This document shows positions 15,450 to 23,925 of a stretch of 64,000 bases of DNA, piece after piece. The stretch is taken from positions 25,060-89,059 of the forward strand of contig JAZQJZ010000026.1 in assembly GCA_045541915.1 (NCBI GenBank). The letters are read 5' to 3'. Origin of the DNA: RGIG5579 sp045541915. Its GTDB lineage: Bacteria > Bacillota > Clostridia > Oscillospirales > SIG627. Positions within the stretch are counted from its first letter, which is position 1. The number at the start of each line of letters is the position of its first letter. Both the position numbers and the translations under genes were made by a program. The notes beneath the pieces are model-generated. The model made no database searches, had not been told where the DNA came from, and saw only the letters and a program-made list of their open reading frames with translations.

Positions 15450-16731
15450 ACTGTGCCAGAGTATAAAAAATTTGTGCACCGTAAACCGTTCCTAAATTGC
15501 TGTGAAGTCGGTATCCCATTCCCACGTGGGTAAAGGTAGGACTGAGCAAATTATCACGGTGAGATTGAGAATTATAGTAGGCATCGCAAACGAAAAAGGA
15601 ATTGTAATATCCTTGGGAAATATTCTCTCCTGCAGCCCTCCAGGTAATCCCTTTTTCCTGGAGTCTTGTGCCGTATGATCCGTCGTGACCAAAGATATTT
15701 TCCCGGATCATATATTCGGAATATTCTGTTGCCACCTGATAGGCCGCATCCGACCAAGTAAGCAAAGGAAGTCCTTTTTGCTTTCTCAAAGCATTGACAA
15801 AATAAAAGGAAAGAAGATTTTGTCCGGAATAGTTCTCATTTAATCTGGGATCACTGATGTAATCATAGCGACATTCCGAATACCGCATCCAGATGCCATA
15901 GCAGCCTCCGGTGCCAATGGCATCCTTGAAGCCAAAGACCCGACAGGAGCCAATATCTCTGAAATATGCATCGGAATTCAGGTCCCGTTCTCCGTAAAAA
16001 GTGCCAATGGAAACCGTTTCTCCGTCCAAAAGAAATTTGGCTTCAGGATCCATGGTGAACACGCCCCAAAGGCCGTTTTCGTCTGTTTGGATCACGGTGA
16101 GCAAAGAAAGGTCCGAGGCGTAAACCAAGCTATTGATATTGCCTTCCGTGATGATGTCCGTGGGAAGTCCTAAGGTTTCGCAGATGGAAGTGAGAGATTG
16201 ATCAAATTCAATTTCTTTTCCCAAAACAAAAACGGGACTTTTCAATTGATGCGAGCATCGGCTACAGGTATTTTTCACAAAAGAATGGCCAAGCGCAGGA
16301 GATAGAACAGTTTGGCAAATCCGACAGACCGAAGCCTCCTGACAGGTAGCAGCACCGGCAAGGTGACCTTTTTTTGCTATTACTTCCCTGGCATCGGCGC
16401 CACAAGCGCAGCGTAATGTGCGAAATCCTTCCTGGGTACAGGTGCTTTCCACAACCGAAATGACCCTCCAGCTATGGGAATGGGTTGAGGTAGTGCCGGG
16501 GAGAGTGGTGGTAGAGGGAACCAGATTGGAGGCGGTCTCGGAAGTGGTGGTATTCTCCGGTGAAGATAAAACAGGAGATGTGGGTGCATCCTCCGCCTTG
16601 TCCCCTGTCACCGTTTCCTCATGACTGTTATCTTTTAAATCAGAGGGAGAAAAATTCTCTTGGAATGTAGAATCCCGGACCAAAACAAGCATCAAAAGGA
16701 AGATGCAAATCACAAACGGTAAGCGTTTCAT
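15448..16731 (-). CDS. Secreted CAP-domain protein with Cys-rich modules
   Basis: 427 residues from the ATG with aggagg five bases upstream. Residues 1-20 are a signal peptide. Residues 30-85 are a Ser/Thr/Pro-rich linker. Residues 86-160 hold repeated Cys modules of the form H-x-W...CT..G...C.CG and GH.....C..C.C, common in surface proteins of gut Clostridia. Residues 170-270 look like the CAP-associated N-terminal domain. The last 125 residues are a CAP (SCP/PR1-like) domain with ATEYSEYMIRENIFGHDG, AAGENISQGY and SQSHRDNLLSPTFTHVGMG. CAP proteins are secreted, and related YkwD-like forms occur with spores. The exact activity is unknown. It is the last gene of a leftward unit. Confidence 0.9.
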   Translation of the reverse strand: MKRLPFVICIFLLMLVLVRDSTFQENFSPSDLKDNSHEETVTGDKAEDAPTSPVLSSPENTTTSETASNLVPSTTTLPGTTSTHSHSWRVISVVESTCTQEGFRTLRCACGADAREVIAKKGHLAGAATCQEASVCRICQTVLSPALGHSFVKNTCSRCSHQLKSPVFVLGKEIEFDQSLTSICETLGLPTDIITEGNINSLVYASDLSLLTVIQTDENGLWGVFTMDPEAKFLLDGETVSIGTFYGERDLNSDAYFRDIGSCRVFGFKDAIGTGGCYGIWMRYSECRYDYISDPRLNENYSGQNLLSFYFVNALRKQKGLPLLTWSDAAYQVATEYSEYMIRENIFGHDGSYGTRLQEKGITWRAAGENISQGYYNSFFVCDAYYNSQSHRDNLLSPTFTHVGMGYRLHSNLGTVYGAQIFYTLAQ

Positions 16732-16750
16732 CACATCCTCCTTTCAATTC

Positions 16751-17389
16751 TTATTTTAATTCCAATGCAAATTGTTCAATGTCTCCGCGGATCCGGGAAA
16801 GAGTGGCAGAATTTCCGTGGCCGGGACAAAGCTTATAATCCCCGGAAAGAGATGCAATCCGGGAAAGAGAGTGGGATAGTGCATCCTTATCCCCTCCCCA
16901 AAGATCGTATCTGCCATAGCCATAGGCAAAGACCGTATCGCCGCAAAAAACATTCTCTTGGGATACAAAGCAAACGGAACCGGGAGTATGGCCGGGTGTA
17001 TGAAGCACTCGAAAAGAAAGGGATCCGCTTTGGATCACATCTCCATCCTTCAACAAAATATCCCCTTCTGTCCGTGGATAAAAGGAAGTATCGCCCCGGT
17101 AATAAAAGGAAGAGGAGTTGTGGCCGGGATTGGAGAGCATAGTGGCATCATCCTTGTGAATACAAACCAGAGCACCGCTTTTTTCCGCTAAAAATTTCAC
17201 ACCCTGAGAATGGTCAAAATGTCCGTGGGTCAGGAGAATATGACTGGGGCAAAGTCCCTTTTGACAGAGCTTTTCCCAAATTCCTTTTCCATCCATACCG
17301 GGATCGATCACCACACAGGCGCCCTGCTCATCAAAGCAAAAATAAGTATTGGTGCGAAGAGCACCCAAGCAAAATCGAAGTATTTTCAT
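16751..17389 (-). CDS. MBL-fold metallo-hydrolase (glyoxalase II-like)
   Basis: 212 residues from the ATG that gives the family start MKILRFCLGALRTNTY; a TTG 12 bases earlier is possible. The metal motif THGHFDH is near residue 55, HTPGHTPGS near 130, CGDTVF near 148 and PGHG near 190, giving the full metallo-beta-lactamase zinc set. Such stand-alone proteins are usually annotated as hydroxyacylglutathione hydrolase-like thioesterases. The true thioester substrate in organisms without glutathione is unknown. It follows dgt by eight bases and precedes the CAP gene, on the same strand. Confidence 0.92.
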   Translation of the reverse strand: MKILRFCLGALRTNTYFCFDEQGACVVIDPGMDGKGIWEKLCQKGLCPSHILLTHGHFDHSQGVKFLAEKSGALVCIHKDDATMLSNPGHNSSSFYYRGDTSFYPRTEGDILLKDGDVIQSGSLSFRVLHTPGHTPGSVCFVSQENVFCGDTVFAYGYGRYDLWGGDKDALSHSLSRIASLSGDYKLCPGHGNSATLSRIRGDIEQFALELK

Positions 17390-17397
17390 AAGTATGA

Positions 17398-18603
17398 TCA
17401 AAAACTGATGATTTCATTGAAGCAATCCAGCGCATAACGATCGCTCATTCCTGCCAGATAGGAAATGACCGCTTTGGCATAGTCTTTTTCAAAGGAAATG
17501 TCAAAAATTGCTTCATTTTTTTGTTTCGGATCCCGAATGAGGGTCCAGTAAGAGGAAAGCCACTCGCAGAAGGAGGTGGTAACCTTTGGATAGATCTTTG
17601 CCAGTTCATCCAGACGAAGCAGTGTATCGGGACCGTCATAACAATCAAAAAGAAGCTGGAAGATTTCCCGGATCACGATCTCAAAGAAATTCTCCGCACG
17701 GGTAACGCGCGGCGCACGGTAGATGGTGCGAAGATTAAATTCGCCCAAAACCCGAATGAATTCATTGGCACGTTCGGAAAAGCAAATGCCACATTCCGCA
17801 TCGGAATGAGTGGAAAGATCATGAATCAGATGGTTGATGATGATGGTATTGTTGATCTTGGTTCCGGTGGTGTACTCTGCCACAAGATCGGTCAGTTCCT
17901 CCTGGTTATCCGGCGTGAGAACACCCAGGGCCACCGCATCTTCAATGTCACGTCCGATATAAGAAATACGGTCTGCCATTTTCACAACGCAGCCTTCATA
18001 AGTAAAGGCATTGACCTTGCCGGGCTGAGTCAGATCGTTCAGATCCATCGCCTCTTGCCGTGGATGCAAATGATTCTCTGTTGCCTCTCCGCAGTGACAA
18101 ATCAGGCCGTCTCTCACTGCATAGGTCAGATTCAAGGGCTGACGGCAACGCTGGTCGTCTTCCAGAAGCTCAATGTGATCCACAAAATAAAGGCTATTCT
18201 TTTCGTGCCAGAATGGCTCTCCCAAAACCTTTTGGGAAATGGAAGAAAGCACTCTCTCCCCCTTGTGCCCAAAAGGAGAATGGCCCAAATCGTGCCCCAC
18301 AGCAATGGCGCGGACCAATTCCGTATTCAGGCCAAGGGAATCGGCAATGGCAGTGGCAATGGATTCCACGTGCAAAACGTGCTCAATGCGCGTACAAATA
18401 TGGTCGCTTTGAGGAGAAAAGAATACCTGTGTTTTATGCTTCAAGCGACGGAAGGCAGAGCTGTGAATGATACGAGTATAGTCCCGCAGGAAGGGACTTC
18501 TGGAATCCTGCTCCCGGGAATATAGTGGCTTTTCTCGGGCGGTGGCTTCCTGCCAGCGAGGGTGATTGGGGGTCATGGCATATTGAGACAGTTTTTTCTC
18601 CAT
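17398..18603 (-). CDS. dgt: dGTP triphosphohydrolase-like HD-domain protein
   Basis: 401 residues. The HD metal motifs are present: RTRLKHKTQVF-like start (RRLKHKTQVF near residue 54), H-x-x-x-V in IEHVLHVESIA, GHDLGHSPFGHKGE near residue 103 (HD pair), and a later Asp in VVKMADRISYIGRDIEDA. The family hydrolyses dNTPs, mainly dGTP, to deoxynucleoside and triphosphate, affecting dNTP pools. The start has aaaggag upstream. It follows the 166-residue membrane protein by 19 bases and is part of a six-gene leftward unit. In several Clostridia dgt lies near dnaG-rpoD, but those are not visible here. Confidence 0.93.
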   Translation of the reverse strand: MEKKLSQYAMTPNHPRWQEATAREKPLYSREQDSRSPFLRDYTRIIHSSAFRRLKHKTQVFFSPQSDHICTRIEHVLHVESIATAIADSLGLNTELVRAIAVGHDLGHSPFGHKGERVLSSISQKVLGEPFWHEKNSLYFVDHIELLEDDQRCRQPLNLTYAVRDGLICHCGEATENHLHPRQEAMDLNDLTQPGKVNAFTYEGCVVKMADRISYIGRDIEDAVALGVLTPDNQEELTDLVAEYTTGTKINNTIIINHLIHDLSTHSDAECGICFSERANEFIRVLGEFNLRTIYRAPRVTRAENFFEIVIREIFQLLFDCYDGPDTLLRLDELAKIYPKVTTSFCEWLSSYWTLIRDPKQKNEAIFDISFEKDYAKAVISYLAGMSDRYALDCFNEIISF

Positions 18604-18622
18604 ATTAGACTCCTTTGATCCG

Positions 18623-19123
18623 TCAAAAATGAAAACGATGACGGAGTTTTAGAATGTACCAGATCAAAAAGCGATCTAGCAGAATGTCATAAAAAACAAA
18701 GCAGAAATTGGCAAGGATAACGGTACTGGCATAGAGCCAGGTTGCTTCCCTGATTCCCGTAACAAAAGCAGAAAGGGCCAAAAGAATGATGAGAATCAGG
18801 TTGAACAGTACGGTTTTAACCACCCGGCACAAAATAGGCTTTAGCATATTGATCTTCTTTTGCACAATGGGATACCAGCCAAAGAAGGAAAGAAAGATCA
18901 CACCGGGACTTTTGAGTGGCAATACCAGAGACAAAAGACCAGCTACCGCAAAGGCAGAAAATGCCACCCGATCACCGTATTCAGCGGAGAGCACCATAAT
19001 CACAAGTCCGGCAATGACGCTCAGTGATACATCCAGGCTTTCCACAAGACTTCCCAAGGAAAGGATCGCCACACAAAAGGCGGCCATCAGGGAAGAAATA
19101 CATAGCATTCTGGTTTTTTTCAT
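18623..19123 (-). CDS. Integral membrane protein of unknown function
   Basis: 166 residues with about five hydrophobic helices (roughly 8-28, 33-50, 55-83, 103-126 and 130-150) and a basic C-terminal tail ending KLRHRFHF. It has no signal peptide or recognisable catalytic motif. The overall look, with a GWYPIVQKKINM loop, is that of small uncharacterised membrane proteins of Clostridia, some resembling substrate-binding subunits of ECF-type transporters, but I cannot support that assignment. It begins one base after the DnaJ-like gene and precedes dgt, so co-expression with both is likely. Confidence 0.72.
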   Translation of the reverse strand: MKKTRMLCISSLMAAFCVAILSLGSLVESLDVSLSVIAGLVIMVLSAEYGDRVAFSAFAVAGLLSLVLPLKSPGVIFLSFFGWYPIVQKKINMLKPILCRVVKTVLFNLILIILLALSAFVTGIREATWLYASTVILANFCFVFYDILLDRFLIWYILKLRHRFHF

Positions 19124-19124
19124 A

Positions 19125-19715
19125 TCAACAACAACTGATCAGATCGCCGCCGCAGCACTCGCAAAGGCAATCGGCACAAATCAAGCCGGAGCAAATATCG
19201 CAGGAATCACACTCTTTGTAAGAGCCGCTGGGATGGAAAGAGCCATAATTCTGCTGTGCGCCGCGGAAACGCTGATACATGGAAGCATATTCTCCGTTCC
19301 CGGGCTCCATACGGTAAGCCTCTTCAAAATAACGGGCTCCCTCGTTGTAATTGCGACGATAAATGGCGCAAAGGCCTTTTAAATAGTTCCATTCTGCAGG
19401 TCGGTCCGATTGAGAATCCAAAAGAACCTCTGCTTCCCCAATACGGCCGGCAGAGATCAACTCCCGAATACGGGGAAAACGGGTGGTGCCTGAGCCGGAA
19501 TAAGACGCGCCGGTTGCGTTGCCGCTTGCTCTTTGATGAAGGATGGCATCATACGCTTCGTTGATCTCCTTCATTTTTTCACCGGCAATATCGCTAAATT
19601 CTGTGTTGGCATAATTGTCAGGATGAAATTTTTTGGCAAGTTCCCGATAGGCTTTCTTGATCTCATCGTCACTTGCCTGGGGAGAAACCCCCAAAACACT
19701 ATAAGGATCTTTCAT
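19125..19715 (-). CDS. DnaJ-like protein with Cys-rich tail
   Basis: 196 residues. Residues 1-62 are a J domain: DPYSVLGVSPQASDDEIKKAYRELAKKFHPD contains the HPD tripeptide that stimulates Hsp70 ATPase. Residues 80-150 look like a tetratricopeptide-type helical region (GEAEVLLD, EWNYLKGLCAIYRRNY, ARYFEEAYRMEPGN). The last 30 residues contain ten cysteines in CxxC, CxC and CC arrangements, suggesting metal binding or disulfides. It lacks the G/F region and zinc domain of true DnaJ. It overlaps the DUF5685 gene by 17 bases; the pair recurs in Clostridia in my recollection. A client-specific co-chaperone role is inferred. Confidence 0.88.
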   Translation of the reverse strand: MKDPYSVLGVSPQASDDEIKKAYRELAKKFHPDNYANTEFSDIAGEKMKEINEAYDAILHQRASGNATGASYSGSGTTRFPRIRELISAGRIGEAEVLLDSQSDRPAEWNYLKGLCAIYRRNYNEGARYFEEAYRMEPGNGEYASMYQRFRGAQQNYGSFHPSGSYKECDSCDICSGLICADCLCECCGGDLISCC

Positions 19716-20583
19716 TATTCTCTCCGTTTTTTGGTTTTAAAATTTTACTTAGCGCTGCCGGCAAGCCGCGGCAGATGATATTTTCACAAATGGCAAAAAG
19801 CGCTTCCTCTCCCTCGACCAAATCCAGAATATGCTTCATCTCATCAATGTAAAAGGAGAGCACACGGTCAACTTGGCATAGGCTTTCTTTTTCAGGGAGA
19901 GCTCGGTTTTCCAGCAGTGGATTGAATGCCCCGGTTTTCAAGTCCTTTTCCATATCATCCAAGGCATCAAGGGTATAGAGAAATCTTCCCATTTTTTCGC
20001 CAATGCCGGCAAGGAGACGCTTTCTTTTCCCCTCTGTGCCAAAGGAAAACAAAAGAGAAAGGCAGTCAGCAAACAGGGTACACATTTCATCCAGCCCAGC
20101 ACCCTCCCTTTCCTTCTCCCGTCCCTTCAAGAGAAGCTCTGACACTTGACAGGATAAATCCACCAAAGCAGGCTCTTTCTTTTCCAAACGGGATTTTGAG
20201 TGCTTCAAAAAAGGAAGAAAAAGAAAAATAGCTCCTTTTCTCCAAATGGAGGAATCCGGATCGGCCAGGTCATCTTGCATTTTTCCAATGGTAAGGACCA
20301 TTTCAGCATAGACCGTATAGCCAAGGGTTTTGTTGTGACAAAGCCTCATTTTATGCTTCTGAAAGGGATGCAGAAGGCATTTTTCTTTTTCCAGCTGCAT
20401 TTCTTCTCCGCAAATCAGCATTCTCAAAAGAGCAAGAAACACAAAGTCATAATCAAAGAAAGGAAGCAAAGCGCAGCAGTGCAGTTGCCGAATGGAATGG
20501 CAAAGACCGCAATAAACTGCGCCGTAAAGACGATGGTGCTTCACGAGAAGCTCGCTCTCGTAGCATTTTACATATCCAAGCAA
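19699..20583 (-). CDS. DUF5685 family protein
   Basis: 294 residues starting at TTG after aaaggag. The N-terminus LGYVKCYESELLVKHHRLYGAVYCGLCHS is the DUF5685 signature, with a CxxC pair. Later features include FDYDFVFLALLR, HKMRLCHNKTLGYTVYAEMVLTIGKMQDDLAD, and DALDDMEKDLKTGAFNPLL near residue 203. The Asp-rich DD..D motif recalls the helical isoprenyl-synthase-like fold, but this is only an impression. The protein is cytoplasmic and of unknown function. It is the first gene of a leftward unit and overlaps the DnaJ-like gene, so the two products likely work together. Confidence 0.82.
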   Translation of the reverse strand: MLGYVKCYESELLVKHHRLYGAVYCGLCHSIRQLHCCALLPFFDYDFVFLALLRMLICGEEMQLEKEKCLLHPFQKHKMRLCHNKTLGYTVYAEMVLTIGKMQDDLADPDSSIWRKGAIFLFLPFLKHSKSRLEKKEPALVDLSCQVSELLLKGREKEREGAGLDEMCTLFADCLSLLFSFGTEGKRKRLLAGIGEKMGRFLYTLDALDDMEKDLKTGAFNPLLENRALPEKESLCQVDRVLSFYIDEMKHILDLVEGEEALFAICENIICRGLPAALSKILKPKNGENNERSL

Positions 20584-20611
20584 AATAAAAACTCCTTTCC
20601 CAGATTACTTT

Positions 20612-20640
20612 ATTATACACGAAGTTTTCCTTCTTTTCCA
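20612..20640 (-). promoter_or_regulatory. Probable promoter of the DUF5685-DnaJ-dgt unit
   Basis: On the minus strand a perfect TATAAT (20612-20617) with a weak -35 TGGAAA 17 bases upstream. It lies 28 bases before the TTG start. Confidence 0.5.
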
Positions 20641-20658
20641 TAGTTTTGCGGATTTTCC

Positions 20659-20687
20659 TTGCAAAAATTAAGGTTTCGGCTTATAAT
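20659..20687 (+). promoter_or_regulatory. Sigma-A promoter of the CBM9-like gene
   Basis: TTGCAA (20659-20664), 17-base spacer, TATAAT (20682-20687). Confidence 0.8.
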
Positions 20688-20715
20688 AAACATACTATGA
20701 TTTTAGGAGGCCAAT

Positions 20716-21309
20716 ATGAAATATCAAATCATTCGCGGTGATGAATCCAAGCTTCAAGACGCTTCTGAAGCCATGATCCACGATGTGCCCTGGGGCTCTA
20801 CATACACACCGGATTCCCGCTTCAAAGGAATTTATATTGAGGGAAAAGGTTTCCTTTTTAATCTCTGCTGCTATGAATCCAATCCCCGCGCGGAGCAAAA
20901 AGAAAACTATAGCAGTGTGTGCGAGGATAGCTGCCTTGAGATCTTCCTCAACTTCGCACCCGATAAGAGCAACTCTTACATCAATTTTGAAATGAATTCC
21001 ATCGGCACATACCTGATCAGCATCGGCCCTGACCGTTACAACCGCTTTGACATTCACACTCCCATTATGCCGGAGGTAAAGGCAAGAGTGCGCGAGGGAA
21101 TTTGGGATGTGACTCTTTTTATTCCCAACGAGACTCTTTATTACCTGTACGGAAAAATTGACTTCAAACCCGGCTATACCTTCACCGGAAACGCCTTTAA
21201 ATGCGGCGACAAGACCGCAAGTCCCCATTACCTTTCCTGGGCACCGATGCAGAGAGATGCGATGGATTTCCACCGTTCTGACCGTTTCGGTACCTTTGAA
21301 ATCGTCTGA
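20716..21309 (+). CDS. Carbohydrate-binding family 9-like protein
   Basis: 197 residues without a signal peptide. The fold marks are those of CBM9-like/DOMON domains: an early PWGSTYTPDSRFKG, ESCLEIF-type segment (DSCLEIFLNFAP near residue 75), FEMNSIGTY, WDVTLFIP near 133, and the closing GNAFKCGDKTASPHYLSWAP and FHRSDRFGTFEI. Stand-alone cytoplasmic copies are frequent in Clostridia; ligand and function are unknown, though a sugar is plausible. An aggagg ribosome site lies before the ATG. The stop codon overlaps the start of the acetyltransferase gene by one base, forming a two-gene unit. Confidence 0.85.
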   Translation: MKYQIIRGDESKLQDASEAMIHDVPWGSTYTPDSRFKGIYIEGKGFLFNLCCYESNPRAEQKENYSSVCEDSCLEIFLNFAPDKSNSYINFEMNSIGTYLISIGPDRYNRFDIHTPIMPEVKARVREGIWDVTLFIPNETLYYLYGKIDFKPGYTFTGNAFKCGDKTASPHYLSWAPMQRDAMDFHRSDRFGTFEIV

Positions 21310-21905
21310 TGCGATCCCTCTTTTCCGGCCCCATTCGGCGGAGCTTCCGTGCCATTCCTACGCTTGAAACACCAAGATTGATTTTGCGAAAGATCTTACC
21401 GGATGATGTTTCGGATATGTATGAATACGCAAGAGATCCGGCAACCAGCCGTTTTTTGCTTTGGGAGCCCCACAGCTCCAGAACCTTTACCGAAGCACAT
21501 ATTCGATACTTGCAAAAGCAGTATCGGGATGCCGCTTTTTTCGATTGGGCGCTGATCGATAAGGAAAGCGGCAAAATGATCGGCACCTGCGGCTTTACTG
21601 AAATCTACGAAAAGAAAAGGCTGGCAGAGGTCGGTTATGTTCTCTCCCCCGCCTTTCATCGGAGAGGTCTTGCGCCGGAAGCCTTGAAAAAGGTGATGGA
21701 ATATGGCTTTGAGCAGTTGGGCCTTCAAACCTTGTCCGGGCGCTTTATGGAAGAAAATCTACCCAGCCAAAAGGTGCTTTCCCGATTGGGTTTTCGTGAA
21801 AACACCACCAAAAGCGAATCCTTTTATAAACGGGGAAAAAAACAGCGGATCCTCACCTACACTATTACAAAGGAAGAATATGAACTGCAAAAAAACTCTC
21901 TGTAA
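21309..21905 (+). CDS. GNAT-family N-acetyltransferase (RimJ/RimL type)
   Basis: 198 residues. The RimJ/RimL-type start TPRLILRKILPDDVSDMYEYARD is near residue 20. The core acetyl-CoA segment is EVGYVLSPAFHRRGLAPEAL near residue 107, containing the R-R-G-L-A pyrophosphate loop. Motif B NLPSQKVLSRLGFRE is near 150. Such enzymes acetylate the N-terminus of ribosomal proteins or small amines; the substrate is not predictable. Translation is coupled to the CBM9-like gene upstream. The stop codon lies inside the terminator stem. Confidence 0.92.
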   Translation: MRSLFSGPIRRSFRAIPTLETPRLILRKILPDDVSDMYEYARDPATSRFLLWEPHSSRTFTEAHIRYLQKQYRDAAFFDWALIDKESGKMIGTCGFTEIYEKKRLAEVGYVLSPAFHRRGLAPEALKKVMEYGFEQLGLQTLSGRFMEENLPSQKVLSRLGFRENTTKSESFYKRGKKQRILTYTITKEEYELQKNSL

Positions 21906-21925
21906 CCAAGGTTACAGAGAGTTTT
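21894..21925. terminator. Bidirectional terminator overlapping a stop codon
   Basis: 14-bp stem aactctctgtaacc / ggttacagagagtt with a 2-base spacer and T run. The acetyltransferase stop TAA (21903-21905) is within the first arm. It also ends the convergent LTA-synthase-family gene. Confidence 0.9.
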
Positions 21926-21930
21926 CATTT

Positions 21931-23814
21931 TTACTTCTGATAGGCAAAATAATTGGTTTTGACCGTATTCCAGGAGGTTGACAAAAGGGCTTTAACTTCG
22001 CGATTGCGCTCCTTGATCTTTTCGGTCTCCTCTCCCTGGTAATCGGGAGTCCAGTACATTTCCGAATCGATCCAGGAATAGTCGCTGAAGCAAACAAAGC
22101 CGCCCTCCTCGCTGAAGGCATCGTGGCCTACTAGGTAACGGGCATCGTACTCCAAACCGAAAAGATTGGCAACGGTGGGAAGCATATCCACAGAGGAGGT
22201 ATATTTTTCCACAGTCTGACTCTCCAGCTTTTCACTGTAAATGAAGAAAGGCGTGTTGCAAATGGTATTCATATCCGAAACGCCCTTCAGCTCCATTACA
22301 AACCCGGTATCGGTCAAATATTTACTGTAGTGATCGCCAAAGAGAATGAGGGTGGTGTTATGAATGGTGCCGTCTTCTGTCATTTTTTCCACCAGTTGGC
22401 CGATGAAAGCATCGGTTTCCTGGGCGTGGGCAATGGCGCGCACAAACTGATTCCAGGTATCCGCATTATCCGTTTTGATCCCACTTTCTTTCGCCAGTAC
22501 ATTGGCCTTCTTTAAATGAGGACCGGAAATGGCGGAGCGAGCCTCGGTATAAGGACCGTGACCGGAATAGGTGATGATATAGTCAAAGAAGAGGCTATCG
22601 TGACCCACCATTTTTTCATACCCTTCCATTAAGGTGGTATCTCTAGTTTGATCACCGGTCAATTCCAGGATGTCGTGATCGTTAAAGGCTTCGTAACCCC
22701 ATTGAGGATGAACCACTTCCCGATTATAAAACCTACCGTCCAAGGTGTGATAGGAATTGGCGGCATAACCATGATTTCGAAATAGGTTCGGCAAGGATTG
22801 GGGGTAAACATTGGTGGCATAAGTACGGGCACTGGTACCAGTGGCGGGAAGATAAAAGCCGATGTTAAAGGCAAACTCCGTATTAAAGGTGCCGGCACTT
22901 AAAAAGAGCGGTGTATAGTGATGGACAAAATCCAAGCTGTTTTGCTGCAGTGCCCAAAGATTGGGCATAAACTCTTCCGTGATCATCCAGGTATCAATGG
23001 ATTCCAGAAGAATGGCAATGGCATTCTGCCCCTCCAAAACCCCGGTCATTTCATTGCTTTGGGTTTCGGCCTGGCTTTCGAAATACTCACTGGCCTCATC
23101 TCTCATACGGCCATAGTTAAAAAAATCACCCAAGGAATAAGTAAAGCTACGGAACAGATGCTGATAGATTCCGCAAAGTTTGAGACACTCATTGGAATTG
23201 GAAAAATCCATATAGTAAGAAGAAATGGAGCCGGGATTATAGGTATCAGTCCATTCAAACTTGCCTACCGTTCCATCCTCCAAGTATTCACAGTGTGTCA
23301 AAATAATGCCGGTGACACTGCCCGAAAGCAAAAGCACACAGACCACAAGCGTGATCCAATGGATCTTCTCTTTTTTTGGCGCCATAAGGATAGCCAAAAC
23401 TCCCACAGCAAGGGAAAGAAATAAAAACAGATAGATCTTCCAGGAAAAGGTCAGATACTGAATGCTGATAAATGCCGCGGCATCCTCCGCAAAAGCCAGA
23501 TCAGAAAAGGAAAGAAAGCTTCCCGAAACGTGATACAGCACTGCATGGACAAATGCGAGAATCACAAATGTGCCGACAAAAATCGACATTACGATGCGTT
23601 TTGCAAGACCGGGGACCAGATAAACGATCACGCTTAAAATGGCCGTCCAGCAAAGGGTGAACACATTGGGTGTCCAGTGCGTGGCAGAGGTGGTGCCAGC
23701 TCCCGGATGAAGAGCGCGAAAGGAAACATCCAGAAGGATCAGCGCGAAAAAGAACACAAAGGGATAAAGATAGCGTCCAAAACGATTACAAAAAACCGTC
23801 CATTTTTCTTTCAT
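21931..23814 (-). CDS. LTA synthase-family membrane sulfatase
   Basis: 627 residues. The N-terminal 190 residues contain five membrane helices, and the rest is an extracellular alkaline-phosphatase-superfamily domain. The active-site region SAGTFNTEFAFN near residue 310 carries the Thr nucleophile position, with ESIDTWM (metal Glu) before it and DYIITYSGHGPY, FGDHYSKYL (metal Asp/His) after it. LtaS-type enzymes transfer glycerol-phosphate from phosphatidylglycerol to a glycolipid or to other surface acceptors. It could also be another phosphoglycerol or phosphoethanolamine transferase. It has its own promoter and shares a terminator with the acetyltransferase gene. Confidence 0.92.
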   Translation of the reverse strand: MKEKWTVFCNRFGRYLYPFVFFFALILLDVSFRALHPGAGTTSATHWTPNVFTLCWTAILSVIVYLVPGLAKRIVMSIFVGTFVILAFVHAVLYHVSGSFLSFSDLAFAEDAAAFISIQYLTFSWKIYLFLFLSLAVGVLAILMAPKKEKIHWITLVVCVLLLSGSVTGIILTHCEYLEDGTVGKFEWTDTYNPGSISSYYMDFSNSNECLKLCGIYQHLFRSFTYSLGDFFNYGRMRDEASEYFESQAETQSNEMTGVLEGQNAIAILLESIDTWMITEEFMPNLWALQQNSLDFVHHYTPLFLSAGTFNTEFAFNIGFYLPATGTSARTYATNVYPQSLPNLFRNHGYAANSYHTLDGRFYNREVVHPQWGYEAFNDHDILELTGDQTRDTTLMEGYEKMVGHDSLFFDYIITYSGHGPYTEARSAISGPHLKKANVLAKESGIKTDNADTWNQFVRAIAHAQETDAFIGQLVEKMTEDGTIHNTTLILFGDHYSKYLTDTGFVMELKGVSDMNTICNTPFFIYSEKLESQTVEKYTSSVDMLPTVANLFGLEYDARYLVGHDAFSEEGGFVCFSDYSWIDSEMYWTPDYQGEETEKIKERNREVKALLSTSWNTVKTNYFAYQK

Positions 23815-23846
23815 ATCAGAGAAAAATCCTTTCGAAAACTAACTGA

Positions 23847-23875
23847 ATTGTATCATTCTTTGTCAAAGTTTGCAA
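23847..23875 (-). promoter_or_regulatory. Sigma-A promoter of the LTA-synthase-family gene
   Basis: Minus strand TTGCAA (23870-23875), 17-base spacer, TACAAT (23847-23852); start codon 32 bases further. Confidence 0.75.
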
Positions 23876-23925
23876 TGCTTTTCATCATTTTTTAAAACAC
23901 TGTGCACACTTTTTCCATCAAAAAA

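Noticed and set aside
17521..18525. Plus-strand open frame of 334 codons
   Set aside because: Antisense to dgt, which carries intact HD motifs.
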